DNA from: Dentipellis sp. KUC8613
Taxonomy: Eukaryota; Basidiomycota; Agaricomycetes; Russulales; Hericiaceae
Assembly: GCA_002286715.1 (NCBI GenBank)
Contig: NSJX01000131.1
Coordinates: 3,392-31,039, forward strand
DNA: 27,648 nucleotides
Reading direction: 5' to 3'
The notes beneath the pieces are model-generated. The model saw only the letters and a program-made list of their open reading frames with translations. It did not search any database and was not told where the DNA came from. Shown one piece after another: positions 1 to 8,382 of this stretch (positions are counted from its first letter, which is position 1; the number at the start of each line of letters is the position of its first letter). The translations under genes were made by a program, and so were the position numbers.

Positions 1-990
1 CCCGCCCCTCACTCGCTGTCACGCTGCCGTCGCGTGCCCCAGCAGCGCCGTCGCACGCCCATGCGCCGCCGTTTCGCGCTCGTTGGCCTCTCGCACGCCA
101 CCACACCACCCCCACATCGCCGCACTGCCGCAGCACGGCCATTTCGCGCCCGCGCGCTGCCGTGATGCACATCAACGGCGCCGTCTCGCGTCATTCGCGC
201 GCCCTCGCACTGCCAGCAGCGCCTTCGCCCGCCGTCGCCCACCCTCGCGCGCCGTCATGCGCTGTCACGCGCCCACCCTCGCCGTTCTCACACTCCCTTT
301 GCGCGCCATCGCGCCATCGTCACGCGCCGTCGCGCCACCGTCGCTCGCCTCCCTCCCGTACCGCAGTGCCTGCCCTCGCGCCGCCCCGCCCTCGCATCCC
401 GTCACGCCCCGTCATGCGCCCTCCCTCGCCGCTCTCGCGCCATCGCCCTGTCGTCATGCGCCGTTGCGCCTTCGCATTCGCCGCCACCCGCTCTTGCGCC
501 GCCGTCACGCGCCCCGTGCCGCCATCGCGTGCCTCGCGGTCATCGCGGCCATTGCCCGCCCGTCACCCGCCCTTGCTTCACACGCCGACGCCGCCATTTC
601 GTGCCGTGCCACGTCGCCTCGCCGCGCTCTTGCGCCCCCTACTCCCTCTTGACCCCCTAATCACCGCCTCGCGCCACGCCACGTCGCCTCGCCGCGCTCT
701 TGCGCCCCATGGCGCCATGTTGCGCGTTGTGGTGCCGTGTTGCGCCGCGCCGCACCGTCTGGACCGCCGCCTCCCCGTGTCGCGCCCTCGCCATGCTCTG
801 GCGCTCCATGGCGCTGTATTGCGCCCCACCACGCCCTCGCGAGCCCCTCGCAACCCTCCTGCACCTAGCTACGTCGCAGCGCCGCGGTCCGCCGCACCAC
901 GCCGTCTGGACCTTCGCCCCTTTGCCTCCCGCCCCGTTGCGCTCTCTCGCGCCCCATCGCGCCGTGTCACGCCGTCTTGCACCCCGCAAT
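1..990. repeat. CpG-dense, C-rich low-complexity block
   Basis: The plus strand is a run of irregular CGC, CTC, GCC and CAC units with very frequent CpG. It stays open in several frames on both strands simply because stop codons are rare at this composition. The predicted peptides are R/P/A/S/H-rich with no domain. A 31-bp direct repeat occurs at 608-638 and 678-708. The block ends abruptly near 986, where CpG disappears. Same type as the blocks at 3762-4860, 5740-6150, 18063-19490 and 20941-22870. I do not regard it as protein coding. Confidence 0.8.
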
Positions 991-1540
991 GGCTTCAATA
1001 CTGCAACTTTTCTCAATGCTGTCTCAGTTGCTATTGTCTATCAAAGTAGGTCTTAGGTAAGTTCCAATGTATGTGAATCTGTGAGTATGCTTGTGCATGG
1101 TATGTATATTCTTCCTCTATTCAATATCCAGGTACTGAAAGCTCTGTGTGATATCTTGTGGGAGATGCTTGGTTCTTTGTGTGATGGCTGGTTGTTTTTA
1201 AACCATTTTTATAGTTTAGTCTGATGTATTGTAGTTCTACAAATATAACCTATGGTTCCTTTGTCCTAAATGCTAATCCAGGTACTCCTGTAATTGGGGG
1301 CAATAATGTTTCAATAGCTACAGGACTTGTAAGGACAATGTCCAAGCCTGACAACTTCTATAGTGTGAAAACCATAGGGAGGCAATAAGGGTAAATGTTC
1401 TGATGAAGGTAATATGAATAACTAGAGGATATACATCATGTACAGAATAGAAGATCATGCAGAATCATACAAAGAATTGGATGATAATTAAATGCATGGA
1501 ATTATGTGATGATTTAAAATCAAGACATACTCACCTTCAA
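991..1540. other. AT-rich gene-free stretch without CpG
   Basis: No coding sequence is visible. From the last CpG near 986 to the next near 1557 there is not one CpG dinucleotide, although TpG and CpA are common. This fits heavily methylated and deaminated repeat DNA. The stretch lies on the interior side of the repeat end at 1543-1551. Confidence 0.6.
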
Positions 1541-1542
1541 AG

Positions 1543-1551
1543 ATGAATCAG
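1543..1551 (-). repeat. Partial end of the palindrome repeat family (half palindrome)
   Basis: ATGAATCAG followed by AAC matches the outer half of the family end seen at 1761-1780 and 2811-2830. The inner palindrome arm is not recognisable. By analogy with the other right-hand ends, the element body would lie to the left. Confidence 0.4.
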
Positions 1552-1620
1552 AACCTGCCGCTTGCCGGCCCACTCCTCACTAGTCTGTACTACAGTCTTC
1601 CATACGCAGTCCAAATTTGA

Positions 1621-1780
1621 TAGCGATTGGGCAAGTATCAGAGCATACAGAAAATGAACATGTCGGAAAGTGAGTGGATGTGGCTGAGATTGTGGGAATG
1701 GACTTCCTGTTGGGGTGATTAAAAGTCTGTTGACTTTGGTGGAACCGACTCAAATTGAAACTGATTCATAGCTGAATCAG
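1621..1780 (-). repeat. Right-hand end of the palindrome repeat family (copy at 1780)
   Basis: Ends in the imperfect palindrome CTGATTCATAGCTGAATCAG (1761-1780; 8-bp arms, 4-nt centre) followed by AAT. The 140 bp before it align by eye with the end at 23464-23553 and its interior: AGCATACAGAAAA near 1645, GGAAAGTGA near 1665, GTGGGAA near 1692, TTCCTGTT near 1705 and GATTAAAA near 1718. The shared order of motifs identifies the two as diverged copies of one repeat end. Confidence 0.65.
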
Positions 1781-1865
1781 AATCTGATTTTTATCAATTT
1801 TATCAGATTTGACTTGCTTTCATTCAATGGAATTTGAATTGATGTCACTGTATATGACTTCACAT

Positions 1866-1917
1866 GATTTAATCTGATTTTACCTGATTTTATCCGATTT
1901 TATTCGATTTTATTCAG
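1866..1917 (+). repeat. GATTTTA-type microsatellite
   Basis: About five degenerate units of the form GATTTTAYYT/C occur in a row (GATTTAATCT, GATTTTACCT, GATTTTATCC, GATTTTATTC, GATTTTATTC). The array starts about 90 bp outside the repeat end at 1780. Confidence 0.6.
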
Positions 1918-2019
1918 CTGTCTTGAAGTCTGTATGGTGTTTGTAGTGTCATTACAATTGTTGTATAAGCCGGACTTTTGTTGTTTTGAGGGTAGGTATG
2001 TGTAGTAGAAACATTCGGA

Positions 2020-2113
2020 TACAAGTGAAGTCATTTGGCTCAGTGGCTAACTTGCAACCAATGGGCTTTTTGCAGTTCAATGCTTGAGGCTGCCAGTTCA
2101 AACCTTGCTGGCA
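2020..2113 (+). repeat. tRNA-like (SINE head) sequence
   Basis: A perfect pol III A-box, TGGCTCAGTGG, lies at 2036-2046. A B-box-like AGTTCAAACC lies at 2095-2104. They are about 50 bp apart, as in type II (Ser/Leu-like) tRNAs. The segment ends in GGCACCA at 2110-2116, resembling a tRNA 3' end with encoded CCA. The T stem pairs at 4 of 5 positions, but no matching 5' acceptor strand is visible. It is therefore more likely a tRNA-derived SINE or tRNA pseudogene than a functional tRNA. Its 3' limit is not clear. Confidence 0.45.
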
Positions 2114-2692
2114 CCAGTAAGTTGTTGTTGCCTTGGGCACCAATCAACAGGAGGTTTTGATGGTTCCTGATCACGTGACAATGTTACATGATCAGTCTCC
2201 GTGAAGCATAGATTGTTGAAAGATTGAGCACTATTACAATGTTCTGTGATGGCAGAAGTTTCCAATAGCTGATCACGTGATCAGGTCACATGATCAATTC
2301 TCTACAGTAGTGCTATTGTGAAGTGCTCTTGTACTGAAAAGCTTAAGGGCTTAGATGGCAATGTTGAAAAGATTTCGACTTTTTGAGTTCTTGTGTATGT
2401 TCAGCTACAGAGAGTCATTGACGTGGATTTCGGGCCGCTACTCGCCGTCACCAGAAATCATGATTGTGGGAACTAGCTTCTGGAAGCAGTGAAAAAGTCC
2501 TCGACACAGAGGATGTTGACACGGATTCCGGGCTGCCAGCACCTGCCTGCCATGAGCACGGTGCAACTTTGCATTTCTGAGTGATCCAGGCATTCAAAAA
2601 TTGTGCTAATTGTCTGCTAGGCATTCACATTGTATATCTATATGTGCCCCAAATTTTGTGTGAATTGAACAAGATTTGAGCTGTGTAGAAAT
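2114..2692. other. Gene-free stretch with palindromes and repeat-end fragments
   Basis: No gene is visible. Two related palindromes occur: CTGATCACGTGATCAG at 2269-2284 (perfect, 16 bp) and a gapped version at 2167-2195 with CTGATCA/TGATCAG arms. At 2468-2540 there is a diverged copy of the subterminal part of the 2830 repeat end (GTGGGAACTAGCTTC, GAAGCAGTGAAAAAGT). It is followed by GGATTCCGGGCTG, a motif shared with the GC palindrome boxes at 18019 and 22898. Confidence 0.5.
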
Positions 2693-2830
2693 GGTTTACA
2701 CTTTGAAGTGAACAATTGTGGCTGAAGCCGTGGGAGACCATTCCCCGAAGCAGCGAAAAAGTTGAGGATGTCGATTCTGCAAACTGTAGTGAGAATGTCG
2801 ATACTTAAGACTGATTCATAGATGAATCAG
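2693..2830 (-). repeat. Right-hand end of the palindrome repeat family (copy at 2830)
   Basis: Terminates in CTGATTCATAGATGAATCAG (2811-2830; 9-bp perfect arms, 2-nt centre). The 138 bp match the reverse complement of 27511-27648 with only about three differences. At 2831 the sequence switches within a few bases to a fragment of the LTR at 16712. The palindrome is therefore the true edge and the element body lies to the left. Confidence 0.8.
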
Positions 2831-2832
2831 AA

Positions 2833-2971
2833 CTAGTGGATGGGATGGTACTGGCAGATAAGAATAGTACAGTATCAGTCAGCATATCAGTAATACAGAA
2901 GGAAATTAGTAATAGTCCAAGACGAAGTCAGGTGCCATAGGTCAGTCATGTGTTCCTATCAAGTTGTAACA
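2833..2971 (-). mobile_element. Truncated LTR, inverted copy of the 16712 LTR
   Basis: Read on the minus strand from 2971 (TGTTACAACTTG), this matches the first about 140 bp of the LTR at 16712-17104. It includes the ACATGACTGACCTAT, GTCTTGGACTATTACTAAT and AGTACCATCCCATCCAC segments. It stops at the repeat end at 2830, so the LTR was cut by that insertion or rearrangement. Many of the differences between the copies are transitions. Confidence 0.75.
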
Positions 2972-3121
2972 CAGAGGCACACTCACCGACTATATAGTAC
3001 CTGGCCATCAGATTATCTGATGGCCGGTAATTATCATACAGGAGTCCAATAAGTCCGTGTCCGGTCTGTGTACAGTAATGGTAATGTAATCAAAGGCGCA
3101 TAATGACATGCAGGCATTACA
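2972..3121 (+). mobile_element. 3' half of the 20276-type LTR, direct copy
   Basis: Matches 20405-20568 in order: CAGAGGC, CCGACTATATAGTACC, the palindrome GGCCATCAGAT/ATCTGATGGCC (3003-3025), GGTAATTA, AAGTCCGTGTCC and GTGTACAGTA. It ends in ..GCATTACA at 3121, the counterpart of ..CGTTACA at 20568. It abuts the truncated LTR at 2971. Confidence 0.65.
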
Positions 3122-3305
3122 TCCGGCCATCTCTGAATCAGATGGCTGATGACTACTTAATTGGTGAGCGTGCACTTGGCATGCTCAACTTATCTTGCTT
3201 GTACCCCCTGCACACCGTACCCTGGAACTCAATAATGACTGAGTCTGGTGTATTGTGCTCGTGTGAGTAAGAGGTCATTAAACCACACTCCCCACGCCCA
3301 TTACA
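3122..3305 (-). mobile_element. 5' half of the 20276-type LTR, inverted copy
   Basis: Read on the minus strand from 3305, it begins TGTAATGGGCG, the start of the LTR at 20276. It continues with matching GACCTCTTRCTCACAC, GCACAATACACCAGACTCAG and GGTACA.GCAAGA segments. It reaches the degenerate palindrome CCATCT..AGATGG at 3127-3145, where it meets the direct half-copy at 3121. The two halves form an inverted junction. Confidence 0.6.
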
Positions 3306-3419
3306 CCACATGGCTCGAAATCATGTTCCACTGATGAATCATGGAGAACATGGCTGCCAATATGCTCAAGACTGCGCTGGCCTTTACACAGGTTGAATTT
3401 CACCTCGGGAACACAGTTA

Positions 3420-3660
3420 CATCTGAAAAATTTTCAATTTTCATAGTAAGGGGCCCAATTATCTAGACTATGGCAGCTATGGAAGGAGATGGTCAACTAT
3501 GGAGGATTCCATAGCACCCATAGCACCCATAGATAGCCATGTTATTCCATAGATCCCATAGGTCCTAGTCAAGTATCCATAGTACACATAGCCATATATA
3601 TTTAACAGTCTATGCTATGGTGTCTATATGAACACCATAGCCATGACTACAAGATTTCAT
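3420..3660. repeat. CCATAG/CTATGG repeat tract with hairpin
   Basis: Many copies of CCATAGCA(C/T) and its complement are interspersed here. They include a hairpin with 10-bp arms, GCTATGGTGT (3614-3623) and ACACCATAGC (3632-3641), around an 8-nt loop. A similar tract occurs at 6590-6815, so the two bracket the low-complexity pair at 3762-6150. CpG is absent from most of the tract. Nothing coding is visible. Confidence 0.6.
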
Positions 3661-3761
3661 GATTTACTGATCACCATGGATATGAGGTACAGAGCAAGCC
3701 AAAAGAACATTTATAATATTATCATAGTATTACATGTATACTAATATGCAGGCATGAGACA

Positions 3762-4860
3762 AGGCGAGACGCCGGGGCACCAGCCGAGATGCGCAACGGC
3801 GCGACAGCTGCATGAGGCGCAATATGGAGACGCGTAGGGGCGAGACGAGGGCGCAGGAGAACCGGCCGAGACACGCAATGGCACAACAGGAGCGAAGGCG
3901 GCGGGTAGGGGCGAGACGCGGGGGCAAGGGCACAACCGGTGCGATGGCACGACAGATGCGAGAGGCGCGACGGCGAAGGCGCGAGGCGCAAGATGGCGGC
4001 GCGTAGGGGCAGGACGAGGGCGCCGGCCGAGACGCGCGACGACGGTGTGTAGGGGCGACACGCAGGGGCGAGGGGCGAGACGGCGGCGCGTAGGGGCAAG
4101 ACGGCAGCGCGTAGGGGCAAGACGGCGGCGCGTAGGGGCGATGGCGAAGGCACGAGGCACGACGGCGAAGGCGCGAGGCACGACGGCGAAGGCGCGAGGC
4201 GCGGCGGCTGTGCGAGGTGCAAGATGGCGGCGCGTAGGGGCAGGACGAGGGCGCGAGGGCGCCGGCCGAGATGTGCAACGGCACGAGGGGCACGAATGCC
4301 GCGACAGCACGACGGGCGTGACGGCCGAGAGGGGCCGAGGGCGGGAAGGCGACAATGGGGTGACGGCGCGAGGGGCACGAGGGCGCGAGGGCGCGAGGGC
4401 GTGGCGGGGGACGGACGTGCACGAGGACGAGGTGAAACAGGAGAGGCGCGACGGCGCGAAGAGGACGTGAGGGGCGCGAGAGCGCGACGGCGCGCAGGTG
4501 CACAGGCACGAGGGTGCGCGGGTGCGTGGGTGCGCAGACGCGACGCGACGCGACGAGGGCGTGGTGAGGGCGTGAGACTGGCCGGCTGGCGCGAAGAGGG
4601 CACGAGGGCACGTGTGCGTGCGACGGCGCGATGAGAGCGTGACGAGGAGGGCGCGAGAAAGCCCGGACACACGAGGGGGCGCGGACACGAGAGGAGGGGC
4701 GGGCACACGGGAAAGGGAGGGCAGCGTGGAGGCGTGAGCGGGCGAGGAAGGCTAGGCGCGAGCCCGAGAAGGGACACGGGTGCGCGCGGAGGAATGTGGG
4801 CATGAGGGCGCGGGCGCGAGAGACGAGGTGTGGACGCGCAACGAAGGGCGTGGCACTGGG
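3762..4860. repeat. CpG-dense, G-rich low-complexity block
   Basis: Composition is the reverse complement of the block at 1-990 (GCGAGGGCGCGAGG on plus). It contains 21-bp tandem units at about 4080-4207: three of ACGGCGGCGCGTAGGGGCAAG type, then three of GCGAAGGCGCGAGGCACGACG type. All three minus frames are open for hundreds of codons with the same P/R/S/A/H-rich composition and no domain, so I treat it as non-coding. Confidence 0.75.
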
Positions 4861-5570
4861 GTCACGGAAGGGCATCGTCGTCAGTAATCGTGCATGCTGC
4901 GATACGCTAAGTGCTACGTACCTGCCGCGTATTCCGTCGCCGTCTCCATAGCGATGTCGCCGTCGTCGACACCTGCGTGCGTGCATGTGTGCTGGCGGCC
5001 AGTGAGGTACTTGCATGCGTGGGCCTTGAGCGCGCTGGATGCCAGGGAGGAGGGAGGGAGGGAGACAGACAGAGAGCGAGACGAGAGCAAGAGCAAGAGT
5101 TGAAGCCACGGGTGTCGGGAGTTGCCGGCCGCCGACGACTCCAATTCGAAAGACGCGAGTTGCGAGCGCAATAAATCTGTTAAAATCTTGAATAAAATTT
5201 GAGCTACAAGATACTTCTGGAAAGCTTACAATTTTAGAAGAAGAAGAATTTTTGACTCTAGCATCCCTCATAATCTATCGATATGTGCCTGGATTCCTGT
5301 CAGTTTCCAATCCGCTGCATTCGGACGGCACGACTTGCGGTACGAGTTTAGTGTCCGCCCGCATTTCATACACGAAGACATCAATACTTCACCTACTTAC
5401 ATTCAATTTCGCAGACACACTATAAAGAGACATTCATACACACAGTATTATTTTCGTGAATTTATGATCAATATCTTGGTCTGTATATTCGAATGTGTGT
5501 TGTTGCCGGTGCGCGCTGGGGTCCGTGCGTGGGAAAGCCAGATGCCAGCGCGTTAACACTCAACGCGCGT
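4861..5570. other. Gene-free spacer between two low-complexity blocks
   Basis: Mixed composition. There are short purine-rich runs at 5047-5100 (GGAGGGAGGGAGGGAG, then GAGCAAGAGCAAGAG) and AT-rich DNA at 5160-5480. No reading frame with recognisable features, RNA gene or repeat end was seen. Confidence 0.5.
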
Positions 5571-5604
5571 CGTTCTCCTTTCTTTCCCTCATCCCCCACC
5601 CCAT

Positions 5605-5660
5605 TCCACTTCTCCTCGTCTCCTCGTCTCCTCGTCTCCTCTTCTCCTCGTCTCTCATCT
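5605..5660 (+). repeat. TC-rich 8-bp microsatellite
   Basis: About five copies of TCCTCGTC in tandem within a longer pyrimidine-rich run that starts near 5575. Confidence 0.7.
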
Positions 5661-5739
5661 TACCTAGCTGTACCGCACCTCCGTAAGTCTTTCCTATCGT
5701 ACTTGGACTGTTACTGACAAGAAGTCCTTTAGGAGTGCT

Positions 5740-6150
5740 ACGTGGCATCGTCGCGCCCCTGCGCCTGCGCCCTCGTTACGCCCTTCTCGTGCAGTCGCGC
5801 CCGTCTCGCACCGTCGGGCCCGTCTCTTCACGCGCCCGCCTCTTCACGCGCCCGCCTCTTCACGCGCCCGCCTCTTCACGCGCCCGCCTCTTCACGCGCC
5901 CGCCTCTTCACGCGCCCGCCTCTTCACGCGCCCGCCTCTTCACGCACCCGCCTCTTCACGCGCCCGTTTCTTTGCACCCCGGTCTCCTCATGTCCTTCTC
6001 GCGCCTGCACTCTCGTCTTGCGCCTGCGCGCTCGTCTCATGCCCTCCTCGCGCCTTCGCGTTCGCTTTGTGCCCTCGCTACGCCTTTGCGGCCTCCCCCT
6101 TGTCCACCTCCACATCTTCGGTGTCAGTGCCCGGGCTGCACCGTCGTGTC
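5740..6150. repeat. CpG-dense, C-rich low-complexity block
   Basis: C-rich on plus (CGCGCCCTCGCG-like). It holds the 16-bp minisatellite at 5821-5968. CpG stops at about 6146, and the next 750 bp contain none. No coding evidence. Confidence 0.75.
5821..5968 (+). repeat. 16-bp minisatellite, about 9 units
   Basis: Nine near-identical tandem units of CGCCTCTTCACGCGCC with one or two substitutions, mainly in the eighth and ninth. Because 16 is not divisible by 3, the array reads as the same rotating peptide in all three frames, which argues against selection for protein. There are no unique spacers, so it is not a CRISPR array. Confidence 0.9.
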
Positions 6151-6154
6151 CTTG

Positions 6155-6896
6155 CCCTAGGTACATATCTTACCTATCATCCTTCTTTCTCATGTTTGTC
6201 CCTTGCATCTTGGTGAGTCTTGTTTCTTCTCTCTTCACTTCTTTCTTTAATTGAACTGCTTTAGGTTACCTGTTGTTTCTATTTCAATGGTATGTTGTTT
6301 TTCCAGTCTTTGTGGGCCTGATTGATATCAACATGAATACCACAGATTACTCTTGGCCATATAGAGATGTAGTTATTGGTCTATGCTTGGGCTTTATGTA
6401 GCTGTGGATTAGTTGCTTTGTGTTTTAGTATAGCATCTAATAAATGAGATTTCAATGTTTCCACTGTTTGGATATAAGGTTATAGGATCATCTATCCTAG
6501 CTGCATGTGATGCATAGCTGCTGGGGCTATTGTGTTGTATACATAGTTGTTGGTGTTATTGTATTGCATGCATAGAGCATATAGTGTATGAAGCTTATTG
6601 AATACCTATAGCAACCATAGTATAGTACATTTTCCATAGCAGCCATAGCAATGTACCTTATTTCATAGCAGCCATAGCAATGTACCTTATTCCATAGCAC
6701 TCCATAGCACTATCATAGTTGTTAGTGGTGGTTATATAGCCTATCAACAAATAGACATTGCTATGGTTGTTTATAGGCTATAGTACCTATGATGTCCTAT
6801 ATACCCATGTATATTTTTTCTGATGTAGGACATTGCTGATAAATAGGTTGATTTTTTTTGTAGGCAACCTGTCAGCCAACCTACCTATCTAACCCC
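6155..6896. other. CpG-free AT-rich stretch with CCATAG repeats
   Basis: No CpG dinucleotide was found between about 6146 and 6896. Within it, 6590-6815 holds repeated CCATAGCA units. These include a tandem of about 31 bp at 6635-6690 (CATAGCAGCCATAGCAATGTACCTTATT). No gene is visible. The stretch ends at GGTCGGATATTCACTTTCCGAC (6898-6919), a short inverted repeat. Confidence 0.6.
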
Positions 6897-6919
6897 CGGT
6901 CGGATATTCACTTTCCGAC

Positions 6920-7300
6920 AGACCCTTGATGTCCACCCCTGCAAATTTAAGGCATAAATCACACACATGCATGATGCTTATGATTCAAGCAAGGGTGTAG
7001 CTGATGCAGGTGGTACTTCCAAGTCATCTTTTTCAAGCTTAAAATATGAGTATTGTCACAGCCTGCAAGGTCCATGCCGGCAGCAGCCGGCATTTCCGAG
7101 TTTCGTAGTCACTGAGGCCTGAGGAGGGTAAAAGTCCACAAAATGACAATTGAAAGTCTGTCGAAGTCCATTTCATCAAATTTGTTGACTATCCATTTTA
7201 CTGATGGTCACGGGCTAGCTCTAATACAACAAAGCCCAAAAACCAATGGTATTTCAAGACAAGCCCTATACACAGAAGAGCATATGGCTTGAGGCCTTGC
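6920..7300. other. Intergenic sequence downstream of the AN1 zinc-finger gene
   Basis: No reading frame is visible. An inverted repeat with ATGCCGGC/GCCGGCAT arms and a 4-nt loop lies at about 7073-7092. It is not followed by a T-run and is probably repeat-derived. The 3' UTR and polyadenylation signals of the minus-strand gene should lie here but cannot be pinned down. Confidence 0.4.
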
Positions 7301-8230
7301 TTAAACAGCAGTAGGGGCTACAGCTACTAAGAGAGATGCGCCGTCTTGGATTTGATCATTCAGCATGACGTCAAGTAACAACGGCACATCGGTATCCCCG
7401 GCAACTTCGAGTAATTGCAGAGACTAGAAAAGGACGGATCAGAAATCCCTAGTACGGTTTACTACGACTCGAACGCACCGCTGAAGTCGGGATGGTGATG
7501 CCGAACTGACCTGCGAGAAGATCTAACGCCTTTCCGGCACTAACAGTCTGTAGTAGAAATTAATAGGGACAAAGAGGCATGGCTTTCCACCTTACATTAG
7601 AGAGCCATACAATCTTCTCGCCAGCATCTGTATCTCGGGTTTTCACTTTGACGTGCAAACGTTCGCATATAGGTGTGCACGTGTCTCTGGGATTTGCGGG
7701 TAGCGCATGATGATGCATCATCATGAGCTCAACCTTGCAATCCCCCTTCTTAGGTCGCCTCGCAGAACTTTTAGCGCCCTTTGCAGGAAAACGCTTTGCG
7801 AGAAGTGCACGAGCCGCAACATTTTTGGGCGCCGATATGGGCTCTGACTCTGGGCAGCAATGTGACGGTGGGGCGCGGTGCCTGAATCAAAGATTAGAAA
7901 AGCTGTGAAAGGGGATCTCACTGAAAGAAAAAGGACGTGCCGTGCACAGTAAGCGAGATGGCAGCGAGGACAGAGGGCAGGGACGCGTCCAGAGAGATCT
8001 GAAGAGTTATCGAGATAGGCTTCGAGGCTGGGGTTTGTGCAGGACATTCGGGCACATCGTTGTAGGGGCTGCAGAGGGGCAGAGAAGGTGGGTGGACGGG
8101 GACAATCGTGGGCATCGGGGAGGAAGTGCTGTGAGCAAAAGAGGCGGCCGCAAGAACAGGAAATAGGGAGAAAATCGAGCTGGCGGCAGGAGGGGAGCGC
8201 GCAGTGGGACCCGATGGGAGCAAGATCCAT
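7301..8230 (-). CDS. CUZ1: AN1-type zinc finger protein, CUZ1/ZFAND1 family (4 exons)
   Basis: Predicted exons on minus: 8230-7941, 7881-7596, 7547-7479 and 7423-7301, giving 255 aa. Two complete AN1 fingers are visible: C10-C15-C25-C27-C32-H35-H41-C43 and C59-C64-C87-C90-C95-H98-H104-C106. A ubiquitin-like C-terminal part follows (about residues 150-255). Yeast Cuz1 and human ZFAND1 are about 270 aa with the same layout. The family binds Cdc48/p97 and the proteasome and helps clear stress granules and arsenite-damaged proteins. Intron 1 (7940-7882) must be GC-AG: only that junction restores the second finger and keeps the next 95 codons open. Introns 2 and 3 are GT-AG, 48 and 55 nt. The ATG at 8230 is chosen because the first finger starts 10 residues later; an in-frame upstream extension exists. 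Gene symbol is by family. Confidence 0.88.
7706..7725. repeat. Perfect 20-bp palindrome inside the AN1 gene
   Basis: CATGATGATGCATCATCATG is self-complementary over all 20 bases. On the minus strand it encodes part of exon 2, giving three Met then three His. It may be an accidental ATG/CAT triplet expansion. Confidence 0.85.
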
Positions 8231-8382
8231 TTTGGTAACAAGCGGACGCGTTGAACCGATCTTATTTAAATACATATGTAAATAATGTTGTAGTTGCACC
8301 AGTACTACGACTTTGACTTGCACCGCCGTGACTACTGCAATCTAATTCTTCAGCAACTTTCTGTACGTTTGTGTTCTCAATC
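8231..8382. promoter_or_regulatory. Shared divergent promoter between CUZ1 and vps2
   Basis: Only 152 bp separate the two start codons on opposite strands, so both core promoters and 5' leaders must lie here. An AT-rich core, TATTTAAATACATATGTAAAT (about 8264-8284), could serve minus-strand initiation. No transcription start can be fixed from sequence alone. Confidence 0.6.

Noticed and set aside
162..1049. 295-codon plus-strand frame
   Set aside because: Low-complexity C-rich block with rare stops, overlapping open frames on both strands, no domain and no splice or start context.
2020..2116. Functional tRNA gene
   Set aside because: A- and B-boxes are good, but the 5' acceptor strand does not pair, the T stem has a mismatch, and CCA is encoded. 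It is more likely a SINE or pseudogene.
2811..2834. Helitron 3' terminus (hairpin followed by CTAG)
   Set aside because: CTAG follows only this copy. Outside sequences at the other ends show no conserved CTRR, and similar termini occur in both orientations as inverted pairs.
3730..5271. 513-codon open frame on the minus strand with two other long overlapping minus frames
   Set aside because: Same composition effect. All three frames give equivalent low-complexity peptides, so openness is not evidence of coding.
5821..5968. Possible CRISPR-like array
   Set aside because: Units are contiguous, without unique spacers, in a eukaryotic genome. It is a minisatellite.
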